Origin: Serpentinimonas maccroryi
GTDB taxonomy: Bacteria > Pseudomonadota > Gammaproteobacteria > Burkholderiales > Burkholderiaceae_C
Reading direction: 5' to 3'
DNA length: 64,000 nt
Assembly: GCF_000828915.1 (NCBI RefSeq)
Contig: NZ_AP014569.1
Span: forward strand, 310,001 to 374,000
The position numbers were made by a program, and so were the translations under genes. Shown piece by piece: positions 9,249 through 17,889 of the stretch (positions are counted from its first letter, which is position 1; every line of letters begins with the position of its first letter). The notes below the pieces were generated by a model, which had not been told where the DNA came from, made no database searches, and was given only the letters and a program-made list of their open reading frames with translations.

Positions 9249-11108
9249 ATGACTGGCTTGCTCGACACCATCCAATCCCCGGCCGACTTGCGCCGCCTCA
9301 CGCGCGCCCAGTTGCGCCCGCTGGCCGACGAACTGCGCCAATTTTTGCTGCACAGCGTGGCCCAGACCGGCGGCCACCTGAGCTCCAACCTCGGCACGGT
9401 CGAGCTCACGGTGGCCTTGCACTACGTCTTCAACACGCCGCAAGACCGGCTGGTGTGGGACGTCGGGCACCAGACCTACCCGCACAAAATCCTCACCGGC
9501 CGGCGCGAGCGCATGCACACGCTGCGTCAATTGGGGGGGGTGAGCGGCTTTCCGGTGCGCACCGAGAGCGAGTACGACACCTTTGGCACCGCGCACTCGT
9601 CCACCAGCATCTCGGCCGCGCTGGGCATGGCGGTGGCGGCGCAGCAGCAGGGCGCCGACCGGCACGCCGTGGCCGTGATCGGCGACGGCGCCATGACGGC
9701 CGGAATGGCCTTCGAAGCCCTCAACAACGCCGGCGTGCTCGAGCAGACGCGGCTGCTGGTGGTGCTCAACGACAACGACATGTCGATCAGCCCGCCGGTG
9801 GGGGCGCTCAACCGCTACCTCGCGCAGCTGATGAGCGGGCGTTTTTACTCGGCCGCCAAGCAGGTGGGCAAACAGGTGCTGGGGGTGGCGCCGCCGCTGC
9901 TCGAGCTCGCCCGCCGGCTCGAGGAGGGCGCCAAGGGCATGGTGGTGCCGATCACCCTGTTCGAAAAATTCGGCTTCAACTACATCGGCCCGATCGACGG
10001 CCACGACCTCGACGTCCTGATCCCGATGCTGGAGAACCTGCGCCGCCTCAAGGGGCCGCAGTTCCTGCACGTGGTGACGCGCAAAGGCCAAGGCTACAAG
10101 CTGGCCGAAGCCGACCCCATCGCCTACCACGGCCCGGGCAAGTTTGACCCGGCGGTTGGCCTGCCCACCCCGCCATCCAGCAGCAAGCTCACGTTTAGCC
10201 AAGTATTCGGGCGCTGGCTGTGCGACATGGCGGCGCACGACGAGCGCTTGGTCGGCATCACCCCGGCCATGCGCGAAGGCTCAGGCATGGTCGAGTTTCA
10301 CCAGCGCTTCCCCGAGCGCTACCACGATGTCGGCATCGCCGAGCAGCACGCCGCCACCTTTGCGGCTGGGCTGGCTTGCGAGGGCCTCAAGCCGGTGCTG
10401 GCGATCTACTCCACCTTTTTGCAGCGCGCCTACGACCAGCTGATCCACGACGTGGCCCTGCAAAACCTGCCGGTGGTGTTCGCGCTCGACCGCGCCGGCA
10501 TCGTCGGTGCCGACGGCCCCACCCACGCCGGCGCCTACGACATCGCTTTTCTGCGCTGCATCCCCAACGTGTCGATCGCCTGCCCGGCCGACGAGGCCGA
10601 GTGCTACCAACTGCTGTGCACCGCCTATCAGCAAGCGCACCCGGTGGCGGTGCGCTACCCACGCGGCAGCGGCGCCGGCACCGCCTTGCCGAGCGACTTG
10701 CAGGGCCTGCCCTTTGGCCGCGGCGAACGGCGCCGCCAAGGCAAGCGCGTGGCGCTGCTGGCGTTTGGCACCTTGCTCTACCCGGCCTTGCAAGCGGCCG
10801 AGCGGCTCGACGCCACGGTGGCCAATATGCGCTGGGCCAAGCCGCTGGACCGTGAGCTGCTGCTCGAGCTGGCGCAGCAACACGACTGCCTGGTCACAGT
10901 CGAAGACGGAGCGCTCAATGGCGGCGCAGGTTCGGCGGTGCTGGAGGCGCTGCACGAGGCCGGCCTGCTGCGCCCGGTGCTGCGGCTGGGCCTGCCCGAC
11001 CGCTTCATTGAGCACGGCGATGCGGCCAAACTGATGGCGCTGCTGGGGCTGGATGCGGCGGGCATCGAGGCCAGCGTGCGCGCTTGGCCGGCCTGCTCAG
11101 GCTTGTAG
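9249..11108 (+). CDS. dxs: 1-deoxy-D-xylulose-5-phosphate synthase
   Basis: A 619-aa thiamine-diphosphate enzyme joining pyruvate and glyceraldehyde 3-phosphate in the first step of the MEP isoprenoid pathway. It has the TPP/Mg motif [18 protein letters not shown] (residues 144-161), the substrate His region [14 protein letters not shown] (about 74-87) and the pyrimidine-domain segment [17 protein letters not shown] (about 361-377) with the catalytic Glu. A transketolase C-domain follows. Length and motif order are standard. It sits 15 bp after ispA, so the early and later steps of prenyl diphosphate synthesis are probably co-transcribed. Confidence 0.97.
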   Translation: MTGLLDTIQSPADLRRLTRAQLRPLADELRQFLLHSVAQTGGHLSSNLGTVELTVALHYVFNTPQDRLVWDVGHQTYPHKILTGRRERMHTLRQLGGVSGFPVRTESEYDTFGTAHSSTSISAALGMAVAAQQQGADRHAVAVIGDGAMTAGMAFEALNNAGVLEQTRLLVVLNDNDMSISPPVGALNRYLAQLMSGRFYSAAKQVGKQVLGVAPPLLELARRLEEGAKGMVVPITLFEKFGFNYIGPIDGHDLDVLIPMLENLRRLKGPQFLHVVTRKGQGYKLAEADPIAYHGPGKFDPAVGLPTPPSSSKLTFSQVFGRWLCDMAAHDERLVGITPAMREGSGMVEFHQRFPERYHDVGIAEQHAATFAAGLACEGLKPVLAIYSTFLQRAYDQLIHDVALQNLPVVFALDRAGIVGADGPTHAGAYDIAFLRCIPNVSIACPADEAECYQLLCTAYQQAHPVAVRYPRGSGAGTALPSDLQGLPFGRGERRRQGKRVALLAFGTLLYPALQAAERLDATVANMRWAKPLDRELLLELAQQHDCLVTVEDGALNGGAGSAVLEALHEAGLLRPVLRLGLPDRFIEHGDAAKLMALLGLDAAGIEASVRAWPACSGL

Positions 11109-11298
11109 GGCACAGCGGATGCTTGAAAGCCGGTTCTGTTGAATTGATATTTTTTCAACCCGCAACGCCTTTCCCTAGGGTTTACACGGCCAAAACCGGC
11201 TCTGTGCGGGTCCTACAATGCCCAGCAGCCATCCATCAGCCCAGCACATGGGGTGGTCGGTGGTAGCTAACCCAAAACCAGTCTATCGGAGTCAATTA
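11109..11298. promoter_or_regulatory. upstream region of dctP with CCCTAGGGTTT motif and possible -10
   Basis: This 190-bp noncoding region contains an AT-rich tract (11145-11160) and TTTCCCTAGGGTTTAC at 11170-11185. A CTACAAT box near 11213-11219 could be a -10 element, and GGAG lies about 9 bases before the dctP ATG. A similar TTCCACCTAGGGTT word occurs upstream of the small lipoprotein gene near 17383-17396. Confidence 0.35.
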
Positions 11299-12441
11299 AT
11301 GGATCGTCGCTCAATCATCGCCGGCACCGGCGCAGTTGGTGTAGCCGGCTTGTTGGCCGCTTGCGGCCCACGCGAACAAGCCGCTGCTCCGGCGGCCGCC
11401 CCCGCAGCCCCCGCGGTCATCACGGGTGAGACCGTGCGCTGGCGCTTGGCTTCGACCTTCCCGCGTGCGCTCGACACCATCTGGGGTGCGGCCGAGGTGT
11501 TCGCCAAGGCCGTCTCCGACGCCACCGGCGGCAGGTTTCAGGTCAGCACCCACCCGGCTGGCGAACTGGTGCCCGCCATGGGGGTGTTCGATGCGGCGCA
11601 GGCCGGCACCATCGAGTGCGCCCACACTGCCAACTACTTCTTCTTCGGCAAAGAAGACGCGCTGGCACTGGCCAACGGCGGCATCTCCTTTGGCCTCAAC
11701 GGGCGCCAGATGACCTCTTGGTTCTACGAGGGCAACGGGCTGGCCCTGAGCCGCGAGCTGCTCGACACCTTCAACCTCGTCAACTTTGCTTGCGGCAACA
11801 CCGGGGCGCAGATGGGCGGCTGGTTCCGGCGTGAAATCCGCTCCCCCGCCGATTTGCAGGGTATGCGTTTCCGTGCCGGTGGTTTCGCTGGCCGGGTGCT
11901 GGAGCGCCTGGGCGTGGTGCCGTTGGCCATGCCGGCTGGTGAAATCTATCAGGCGTTGGAGCGCGGCACCGTCGATGGCGCCGAGTTCGTCGGCCCCTAC
12001 GACGACGAAAAGCTGGGCTTTCACCGCGTGGCCCCGTTCTACTACTACCCCGGCTTCTGGGAAGCCGGCACGCAGCTCGACTTGCTCATCAACAAGACCG
12101 CGTTCAACGCCCTGTCGCCCGAGTACAAGGCCATCGTCCACAACGCGGCCGCCTTTGCGCACACCACCATGCTGGCGCGCTACGACGCGCTCAACCCGGC
12201 GGCGCTCAAGCGCTTGGTGGCGGGCGGCACGCGCCTGATGCCGTTCCCGCGTTCGGTCATGGACACCGCGTTCCGTGCCGCCCACGAGCTCTACGCCGAG
12301 CTCAACGCCACCAACCCGCGCTGGAAGAAAATCTACGACGACCAAATCGCCTTCCGCCGCGACCAGGTCTTGTGGCACGGTCTGGCCGAAGCCAGCTTCG
12401 ACAGCTACATGCAGTTGCAGGGCCGCAACAACCGGCTCTGA
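11299..12441 (+). CDS. dctP: TRAP transporter substrate-binding protein (DctP family, mannitol/chloroaromatic or oxo-acid type)
   Basis: The 380-aa solute receptor starts MDRRSIIAGTGAVGVAGLLAAC. It carries an Arg-Arg pair ahead of a hydrophobic stretch, suggesting Tat export, and a lipobox with Cys22, so it may be a membrane-anchored binding protein. The mature part has the DctP fold, including the conserved Arg segment GMRFRAGGFAGRVLERLG and DGAEFVGPYDD. The ligand is unknown; relatives bind organic acids as dimers. The start at 11299 is favoured by the adjacent GGAG and by the signal peptide. A terminator follows at once, then dctQM, so receptor and permease levels may be uncoupled. Confidence 0.88.
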   Translation: MDRRSIIAGTGAVGVAGLLAACGPREQAAAPAAAPAAPAVITGETVRWRLASTFPRALDTIWGAAEVFAKAVSDATGGRFQVSTHPAGELVPAMGVFDAAQAGTIECAHTANYFFFGKEDALALANGGISFGLNGRQMTSWFYEGNGLALSRELLDTFNLVNFACGNTGAQMGGWFRREIRSPADLQGMRFRAGGFAGRVLERLGVVPLAMPAGEIYQALERGTVDGAEFVGPYDDEKLGFHRVAPFYYYPGFWEAGTQLDLLINKTAFNALSPEYKAIVHNAAAFAHTTMLARYDALNPAALKRLVAGGTRLMPFPRSVMDTAFRAAHELYAELNATNPRWKKIYDDQIAFRRDQVLWHGLAEASFDSYMQLQGRNNRL

Positions 12442-12478
12442 TCGGGGTGTTCGGGCCTAGTGCCTAAGCAGTCCACGA

Positions 12479-12508
12479 CGCCCCGCTGCTGGGAAGCGGG
12501 GCGTTTTT
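12479..12508 (+). terminator. rho-independent terminator after dctP
   Basis: A perfect 9-bp stem (CGCCCCGCT at 12479-12487 with AGCGGGGCG at 12495-12503), a 7-nt loop and five T follow the dctP stop by about 40 bp. Read-through would supply less dctQM message than dctP message. Confidence 0.85.
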
Positions 12509-12573
12509 GTATCCTAGGAACGTTGGGTTCAAGAATAAATCACAGTGCCTACCGGCTGTGAAGGTTTGCTCTT

Positions 12574-13209
12574 ATGAAATACTTGATGATGTTTTCGCGC
12601 GCCATCGATGCCCTCAATGGGGGCTTGGGCAAGGTGCTGATGTGGCTCATTTTGCTCACCGTGCTCATCAGCGCCGCCAACGCGATCAGCCGCTACGCAT
12701 TCAGCATCAGCTCCAACGCTTGGCTCGAAATCCAGTGGTACCTGTTTGGGGCCGTGTTTTTGCTCGGTGCCGGTTTTGCTTTTTTGCGCAATGCCCACGT
12801 GCGCATCGACGTGGTCTCGAGCCGCCTGTCGGCGCGCGCGCGCAACTGGATCGATATCGTCGGCATCTTGGTCTTCTTGCTGCCGCTGTGCTACCTGATG
12901 ATCGCGCTGGGCTGGCCGCTGTTCGAGCGCTCTTGGGACACCGGCGAAATGTCGCCCAACGCCGGCGGTTTGATCCGCTGGCCGGCCTACCTGATGATCC
13001 CGCTCGGCTTTGCGCTGCTGGCGCTGCAAGCCCTGTCTGAGCTCATCAAGCGCTTCAATTTCCTCTACTTTGGTGGCCCCGATGCGCTGGCCCAAGGGGT
13101 GTCGAGCGACGTGCAGCAACTGGCGCGCGAACTGGCCCTGACCGAACACGATCGGATCGAGGGCGAATTGGCTGCGCGTGCGCAGGCCCAGGGCGCGAGC
13201 AAGACATGA
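12574..13209 (+). CDS. dctQ: TRAP transporter small permease subunit (DctQ family)
   Basis: The 211-aa membrane protein has four predicted hydrophobic segments (about residues 18-38, 55-75, 98-118 and 138-158), the usual DctQ topology. The conserved WLEIQWYLFGAVFLLGAGFAF region contains the membrane-embedded Glu. It pairs with DctM to import the DctP ligand using a sodium or proton gradient. It begins about 65 bp after the dctP terminator and overlaps dctM by ATGA (13206-13209), so the two permease parts are coupled. Confidence 0.88.
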   Translation: MKYLMMFSRAIDALNGGLGKVLMWLILLTVLISAANAISRYAFSISSNAWLEIQWYLFGAVFLLGAGFAFLRNAHVRIDVVSSRLSARARNWIDIVGILVFLLPLCYLMIALGWPLFERSWDTGEMSPNAGGLIRWPAYLMIPLGFALLALQALSELIKRFNFLYFGGPDALAQGVSSDVQQLARELALTEHDRIEGELAARAQAQGASKT

Positions 13210-15053
13210 TCGAATTCATTATCAGCATCTTCGTGCCCCTGATGTTTCTGGGGCTGATCTTCTTTTTGCTCACCGGCTTTCCGGTCGGCTTTGCGCTCTC
13301 GGCCGTGGGTTTGCTGTTTGGCTTGCTCGGGATGGAGCTCGGGCTGTTTCCGGCCACCCTGTTTCAGGCGCTGCCGCTGCGCGTTTTTGGCATCATGCAG
13401 AATGAAATCCTGCTCGCCATCCCCTTCTTTACGCTGATGGGCATCATTCTCGAGCGCAGCGGCATGGCCGAAGACTTGCTCGAAACCGTGGGTCAAGTCT
13501 TTGGCCCGCTGCGCGGCGGCCTGGCGGTGGCGGTGGTGCTGGTCGGGGCGCTGATGGCAGCCACCACTGGCGTGGTGGCGGCGGCGGTGATTTCGATGGG
13601 CCTGATCTCGCTGCCGATCATGCTGCGCTACGGCTACAACCGCCCCATCGCCGCCGGCACCATCACCGCTTCGGCCACGCTGGCGCAGATTTTGCCCCCG
13701 TCGCTGGTGCTGATCGTGCTCGCCGACCAGCTTGGCGTGTCGGTGGGTGACATGTACGCCGGCGCCATGCTGCCGGCGTTGATGCTGATCGGCATCTACC
13801 TGTTGTTCGTGATCGGGGTGGCGATCGTCAAGCCGCAGTGGGTGCCGCCGCTGCCGCCCGAGGCGCGCATCTACAACGAGGCCAACGGCGCCAGCGGCCA
13901 CAAATCGCTGATCGGGGTAATGGTGCTGGCCGTAGCCGCCGGCTACGCCTGGTCGCAGGTGCACAACCAGATGATGCACCGCTGGTTCGATCGCATTGCC
14001 GATGCCCCGGGCGACGAAACCTTCATCATGTCGATGCTCGCTGGTGCCCTGTTGGCGCTGGTGCTGGCGCTGGCCAACAAGGGTTTGCGTCTGGGCCTGC
14101 TGTCCAAGTTGGCCGAGCGCGTCACCTTTGTGCTGATCCCGCCGCTGGTGCTGATCTTTCTGGTGCTGGGCACGATCTTTCTGGGCATCGCCACGCCCAC
14201 CGAGGGCGGCGCCATGGGGGCCGTGGGAGCGCTGATCATGACGCTGGCGCGCCGGCGTCTGAGCCTGCCGCTGTTGAAGCAGGCGCTGGAAAACAGCGCC
14301 CGGCTGGCGATCTTCGTGATGTTCATCCTGATCGGCTCGACCGTCTTTGGCTTCACCTTCAACGCCGCCGACGGCCACATCTGGGTCAAGGAACTGTTCA
14401 GCGGGCTGCCGGGCGGACAGCTGGGCTTTTTGATCTTTGTCAACACGCTGGTCTTCCTGCTGGGCTTTTTCATCGACTTCTTTGAGATCGCCTTCATCGT
14501 CGTGCCCTTGCTGTTGCCGGTGGCCAAGATGCTCGACATCAACCTGGTCTGGTTCGGCATCATCCTGGCCATGAACCTGCAGACCTCGTTCCTGACGCCG
14601 CCCTTTGGCTTTGCGCTGTTTTACTTGCGCAGCGTGGCGCCGCGCAACGACTACCTCGACTCCATCACCAAAAAACGCATCGCCGGCGTCACCACCGAGC
14701 AGATCTACAAGGGCTCGATCGCTTTCGTGTTGATGCAAGTGATGATGGTGGCGGTGCTGATCACTTACCCGAACTTGGTCACGGGGCAGTTGGAGCAGGT
14801 GGAGTTGGCCGATGAGGCCGAGGTGCAGCGGCGTTTGCAGCAGATCCCCGGTTTCATGGGGGCCGGCGAAGGGGCCAACCAAGAGCCCGGGCAGGAGCAG
14901 GGGCAGTGGGGCGGGCCCGGCATGTGGGATGAGCCCGCTCCGGCCGAAGGTGCAGCGCCGGCCGATGCGCCTGCGGATGCGGCGCCCGCCGATGCAGCGC
15001 CCCCCCAAGGCGGCGCGCCGGATGGGCCGGCCGGCGCATTGCCGGCGCGTTGA
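13206..15053 (+). CDS. dctM: TRAP transporter large permease subunit (DctM family) with acidic Pro/Ala-rich tail
   Basis: A 615-aa polytopic permease with about a dozen or more hydrophobic segments. It carries the DctM hallmarks ATTGVVAAAVISMGLISLP (about residue 118), SATLAQILPPSLVLIVLADQ and the second-half repeat LGIATPTEGGAMGAVGAL (about 323). The usual C-terminus would be reached shortly after VLITYPNLVT (about 524). Here about 85 further residues follow, rich in Gln, Gly, Pro, Ala and Asp, ending in repeated PADA/PAEGA words. The tail is probably cytosolic or periplasmic and disordered; its role is unknown. The start overlaps dctQ by 4 bp. Confidence 0.9.
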   Translation: MIEFIISIFVPLMFLGLIFFLLTGFPVGFALSAVGLLFGLLGMELGLFPATLFQALPLRVFGIMQNEILLAIPFFTLMGIILERSGMAEDLLETVGQVFGPLRGGLAVAVVLVGALMAATTGVVAAAVISMGLISLPIMLRYGYNRPIAAGTITASATLAQILPPSLVLIVLADQLGVSVGDMYAGAMLPALMLIGIYLLFVIGVAIVKPQWVPPLPPEARIYNEANGASGHKSLIGVMVLAVAAGYAWSQVHNQMMHRWFDRIADAPGDETFIMSMLAGALLALVLALANKGLRLGLLSKLAERVTFVLIPPLVLIFLVLGTIFLGIATPTEGGAMGAVGALIMTLARRRLSLPLLKQALENSARLAIFVMFILIGSTVFGFTFNAADGHIWVKELFSGLPGGQLGFLIFVNTLVFLLGFFIDFFEIAFIVVPLLLPVAKMLDINLVWFGIILAMNLQTSFLTPPFGFALFYLRSVAPRNDYLDSITKKRIAGVTTEQIYKGSIAFVLMQVMMVAVLITYPNLVTGQLEQVELADEAEVQRRLQQIPGFMGAGEGANQEPGQEQGQWGGPGMWDEPAPAEGAAPADAPADAAPADAAPPQGGAPDGPAGALPAR

Positions 15054-15068
15054 GGGGGTACCTAGCGC

Positions 15069-15518
15069 ATGCGCATAGATTGCCGCTTGCTCGATGCGCG
15101 CTTGCGCCAGTTCCAGCCCGCCTACGCCACCGGGGGCAGTGCGGGGCTGGACTTGCGCGCCTGCATCGAGGCACCACTCACACTGGCCGCCAACGCCTGC
15201 AGCCTGCTGCCCACCGGGCTGGCGATCCACCTGGCCGACCCGGGCTACGCGGCGCTGATCTTGCCGCGCTCGGGGCTGGGGCACAAGCACGGCATCGTGC
15301 TGGGCAACCTGGTGGGGCTGATCGACAGCGACTACCAGGGCCAGCTCATGGTCAGCGCTTGGAACCGCAGCAGCCAGCCCTACACCATCGAGCCGCTCGA
15401 GCGCATCGCGCAGTTGGTGATCGTCCCGGTGCTGCAGGCGCAGCTCAACTGGGTCGATGATTTTGAGCAGCCGAGCGCGCGCGGCGCCGGGGGCTATGGT
15501 TCCACCGGCCGGGCTTGA
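15069..15518 (+). CDS. dut: deoxyuridine 5'-triphosphate nucleotidohydrolase (dUTPase)
   Basis: The 149-aa enzyme hydrolyses dUTP to dUMP and pyrophosphate. All five trimeric dUTPase motifs are visible: AGLDLRA (motif 1, about residue 25), [15 protein letters not shown] (motif 2), [11 protein letters not shown] (motif 3, with the catalytic Asp), RIAQLVI (motif 4) and the C-terminal GAGGYGSTG (motif 5, the flexible arm over the active site). Length is typical. It lies 15 bp after dctM on the same strand but is functionally unrelated. Confidence 0.96.
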   Translation: MRIDCRLLDARLRQFQPAYATGGSAGLDLRACIEAPLTLAANACSLLPTGLAIHLADPGYAALILPRSGLGHKHGIVLGNLVGLIDSDYQGQLMVSAWNRSSQPYTIEPLERIAQLVIVPVLQAQLNWVDDFEQPSARGAGGYGSTGRA

Positions 15519-15539
15519 GCCCGCTGCCTAATGCCCAGT

Positions 15540-16031
15540 TCAGGCTTGCAGCCTGAAAAAACCCGCGCCGAGGCTGCCGCGGCCCACTTCTTCCTCGGTG
15601 GCTTCGCGCACGGCGTGGATTTTGAGGTCGAGGCGCAGCGCGATGCCGGCCAGCGGGTGGTTGGCGTCGAGCACCACGTGTTCGGGGTAGATTTCGCTCA
15701 CAAAATACAGCCGATCGGGGCCGGCACCGGCGCTGCAGCCCGGTGGCAAGCCCTCAAAGGCCATGCCCACTTCGAGTTCGGCCGGAAAAGCGCTGCGCGG
15801 CTCGAGCAGCAGCAGCTGGTCGTCAAAATCGCCAAAGGCGCGCTCGGGCTCCAGGTGCAGCTCCATTTCCTCGCCCGCGCCGTGGCCTTGCAGGGCGGCT
15901 TCGATAGACTCTAACAGGTCGCGCCCGCCGAGCAAAAACTCGACTGGCTCGTCGAGGGTGTCCAGTTCTTCGCCCAAGGTGTCGGAAAGCGTCCAGGTGA
16001 GGGCGGCGACGCATTGCGGGGTGATTTTCAT
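15540..16031 (-). CDS. FKBP-type peptidyl-prolyl isomerase, SlyD-like
   Basis: The 163-aa protein has the SlyD arrangement. An N-terminal FKBP half contains TLGEELDTLDEPVEFLLGG and LEPERAFGDFDDQLLLL, where the insert-in-flap domain begins. The flap domain contains HVVLDANHPLAGIALRLDLKIHAVREAT, and the DANHPLAG motif is diagnostic of SlyD/SlpA proteins. The metal-binding His/Cys tail of E. coli SlyD is absent. It is probably a cytosolic folding helper. Start ATG at 16031; it is divergent from the ribosomal oxygenase gene, with only 14 bp between start codons, so promoters must overlap coding sequence or be shared. Confidence 0.88.
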   Translation of the reverse strand: MKITPQCVAALTWTLSDTLGEELDTLDEPVEFLLGGRDLLESIEAALQGHGAGEEMELHLEPERAFGDFDDQLLLLEPRSAFPAELEVGMAFEGLPPGCSAGAGPDRLYFVSEIYPEHVVLDANHPLAGIALRLDLKIHAVREATEEEVGRGSLGAGFFRLQA

Positions 16032-16045
16032 CGCACAATTGTCCC

Positions 16046-17278
16046 ATGAGTTCTCAGCCCAAACCCAGCACCACGCCCTTGGCCGCCGTCCAAGTCCCCA
16101 AACGCTCCAGGGCGCGTAGCGGCCAGCCCTTGGCGCCGCCAGCACCCCCCGCGCTCCCTGCGCCTGATGTGTCCACGCCCTTGCTCGGCGGCCTGACGCC
16201 GCAGCAGTTCATGCGCCGCCACTGGCAGAAAAAACCGCTTTTGGTGCGCCAGGCCGTGCCCGGCTTTGCACCGCTGCTCAAGCGCCCCGAGCTGTTTGCG
16301 CTGGCGCAGCAAGACGGCGTAGAGTCGCGCCTGATTGTGCGCGAGGGTGATGATTGGAGCCTGGCTTCGGGCCCGTTCAAGCCGCGCCAGCTGCCGCCGC
16401 TCAAGCAGCCCGGCTGGACGCTGCTGGTGCAGGGGGTTGACTTGCACCACGACGCGGCGCACCAGTTGTTGCAGGGTTTCCGCTTCGTGCCCGACGCGCG
16501 CCTCGATGACCTGATGATCTCGTGGGCCACCGAGGGCGGCGGCGTGGGGCCGCATTTCGACAGCTACGACGTGTTCCTGCTGCAAGCCAGCGGCCGACGG
16601 CGCTGGCGCATTGGGCGCCAGCGCGACCTGACGCTGCAGCCCGACAAGCCGCTCAAAATCCTGCAACACTTCGAGCCCGAGCAGGAGTGGGTGCTGGAGC
16701 CCGGCGACATGCTGTACCTGCCACCCGAGTGGGCGCACGACGGCGTGGCGCTCGACGACGGCTGCATGACCTACTCGGTCGGTTTTCGGGTGCCGCAACG
16801 GGCCGCGCTGGCCGCCGAGCTGGTGCAGCGCTTGGCCGAGGATTGGACGGATGAGTCGCTCTACCGCGACCCGCAGCAGCGGGCTTGCGCGCATCCAGCC
16901 GCCGTCCCCGACGCGCTGACCGACTTTGCAGCGGCGGCGCTGCAAGCCCTGCTGGCCGACCGCAAGGGGCTGCAGCTGGCGCTGGGCGAGGTGCTCAGCG
17001 AGCCCAAGCCGCTGGTGTGCTTTGAGCCGCAGCAGCAGCCGTGGGCGCTGGGCGCGGTGGTGCTGGATCGGCGCACTCGCATGCTCTACGACGAACGCTG
17101 CATCTACATCAACGGCGAGGCGCTGCGCGCCAGTGGCCCAGACGCGCGCCTGATGCGGCGTCTGGCGGATCGGCGCTGGCTCAAGGAGCGTCAGGTGCTG
17201 GCGGCGAGCCCGGCTGCGCAGGCTGCGCTGGCCGATTGGTACGCGGCGGGCTGGTTGCGGCGCGGTCTGGCGGGCTGA
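16046..17278 (+). CDS. roxA: JmjC/cupin ribosomal protein L16 arginine hydroxylase (RoxA/YcfD family)
   Basis: The 410-aa 2-oxoglutarate/Fe(II) oxygenase shows the metal-binding HxD in GGGVGPHFDSYDVFLLQ (about residues 166-182) and the distal His in YLPPEWAHDGVAL (about 232). The N-terminal GGLTPQQFMRRHWQKKPLL is typical of YcfD proteins, which hydroxylate an arginine of ribosomal protein L16. A C-terminal winged-helix-like dimerisation region follows. The first 45 residues are Pro/Ala-rich and variable. Assignment rests on the family pattern; the substrate residue is inferred from the E. coli homologue. Confidence 0.85.
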   Translation: MSSQPKPSTTPLAAVQVPKRSRARSGQPLAPPAPPALPAPDVSTPLLGGLTPQQFMRRHWQKKPLLVRQAVPGFAPLLKRPELFALAQQDGVESRLIVREGDDWSLASGPFKPRQLPPLKQPGWTLLVQGVDLHHDAAHQLLQGFRFVPDARLDDLMISWATEGGGVGPHFDSYDVFLLQASGRRRWRIGRQRDLTLQPDKPLKILQHFEPEQEWVLEPGDMLYLPPEWAHDGVALDDGCMTYSVGFRVPQRAALAAELVQRLAEDWTDESLYRDPQQRACAHPAAVPDALTDFAAAALQALLADRKGLQLALGEVLSEPKPLVCFEPQQQPWALGAVVLDRRTRMLYDERCIYINGEALRASGPDARLMRRLADRRWLKERQVLAASPAAQAALADWYAAGWLRRGLAG

Positions 17279-17554
17279 AACAGGGTACAAGCACAGCCAC
17301 TAGGGTGCCAGAGAAAAAAGCCGGCACCAGCGCAGTCAATTTGTATCTATTTTGCAACAACCCTTTGGTTCAGTAAAATTTTTCCACCTAGGGTTATCCC
17401 GGCGCCTGACTGTCAATTATGATGCCGATGTGTGGCAGACACTTGGGTCTTTACAGGTGTCGTAGCCGCCGTGGATCGAGCGCTGAGTTTGCTTGTAGAA
17501 CCCTGTGTATCGTCCAAAATCGCCTAATCCCCAACTCTTTCGAATGACATCCCC
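17279..17554. other. AT-richer noncoding region upstream of the small lipoprotein gene
   Basis: This 276-bp stretch holds no convincing gene. It is clearly AT-richer than its surroundings (17335-17400) and includes TTCCACCTAGGGTTATCCC at 17383-17401. A possible -10 (CAAAAT, about 17515) lies 40 bp before the lipoprotein ATG. Confidence 0.4.
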
Positions 17555-17788
17555 ATGAAAATCTCCGCCCTGCTCGCCGCCCTGTTCGCCGCCGTTGCCC
17601 TGACCGCTTGCGGCCCGCAAGCTCCTGCACCAGCCCCGGCTCCGGCCCCTGCACCGGCTCCGGCTCCGGCTCCTGAGCCAGCCCCGGCTCCAGCTCCGGC
17701 TGCTCCTGCCGACGCTGCCGCTCCGGCCGCTCCTGCTGCCCCGGCTGACGCTGCTGCTCCAGCCGCTCCTGCTGCCCCAGCTCGTTAA
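17555..17788 (+). CDS. small Ala/Pro-repeat lipoprotein
   Basis: The 77-aa product starts MKISALLAALFAAVALTAC: a short basic start, a hydrophobic core and a lipobox with Cys19. Everything after the Cys is built from AP, PAPA and PADAAAPAA repeats, encoded by near-identical 6- and 12-bp DNA words. It is therefore probably a lipid-anchored, extended Pro-rich chain in the envelope, resembling a spacer or periplasm-spanning stalk. It has its own upstream AT-rich region and a strong terminator behind it, so it looks like a separately transcribed, highly expressed gene. No homologous enzyme domain is present and the function is unknown. Confidence 0.75.
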   Translation: MKISALLAALFAAVALTACGPQAPAPAPAPAPAPAPAPAPEPAPAPAPAAPADAAAPAAPAAPADAAAPAAPAAPAR

Positions 17789-17808
17789 TTCTCGAGCCCT
17801 CTGGGTGG

Positions 17809-17865
17809 GCACTTCCTCCGGGAAGTGCTCAAAAAACCGCCTTGCGTACGCTGGGCGGTTTTTTT
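17809..17865 (+). terminator. tandem hairpins / bidirectional terminator between the lipoprotein gene and argA
   Basis: The first hairpin is perfect: GCACTTCC (17809-17816), TCCG loop, GGAAGTGC (17821-17828). A second stem, AAAAAACCGCC (17831-17841) with GGCGGTTTTTTT (17854-17865), has A- and T-runs on both sides. It can therefore terminate the lipoprotein transcript and the convergent argA transcript. Confidence 0.8.
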
Positions 17866-17889
17866 ACGCCTGTACAAGATGGCTGCGGT

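Noticed and set aside
13065-15290. A 741-codon minus-strand frame opposite dctQM
   Set aside because: The product is dominated by His, Gln, Asp and Arg, typical of the antisense of membrane-protein codons, and dctQM are certain.
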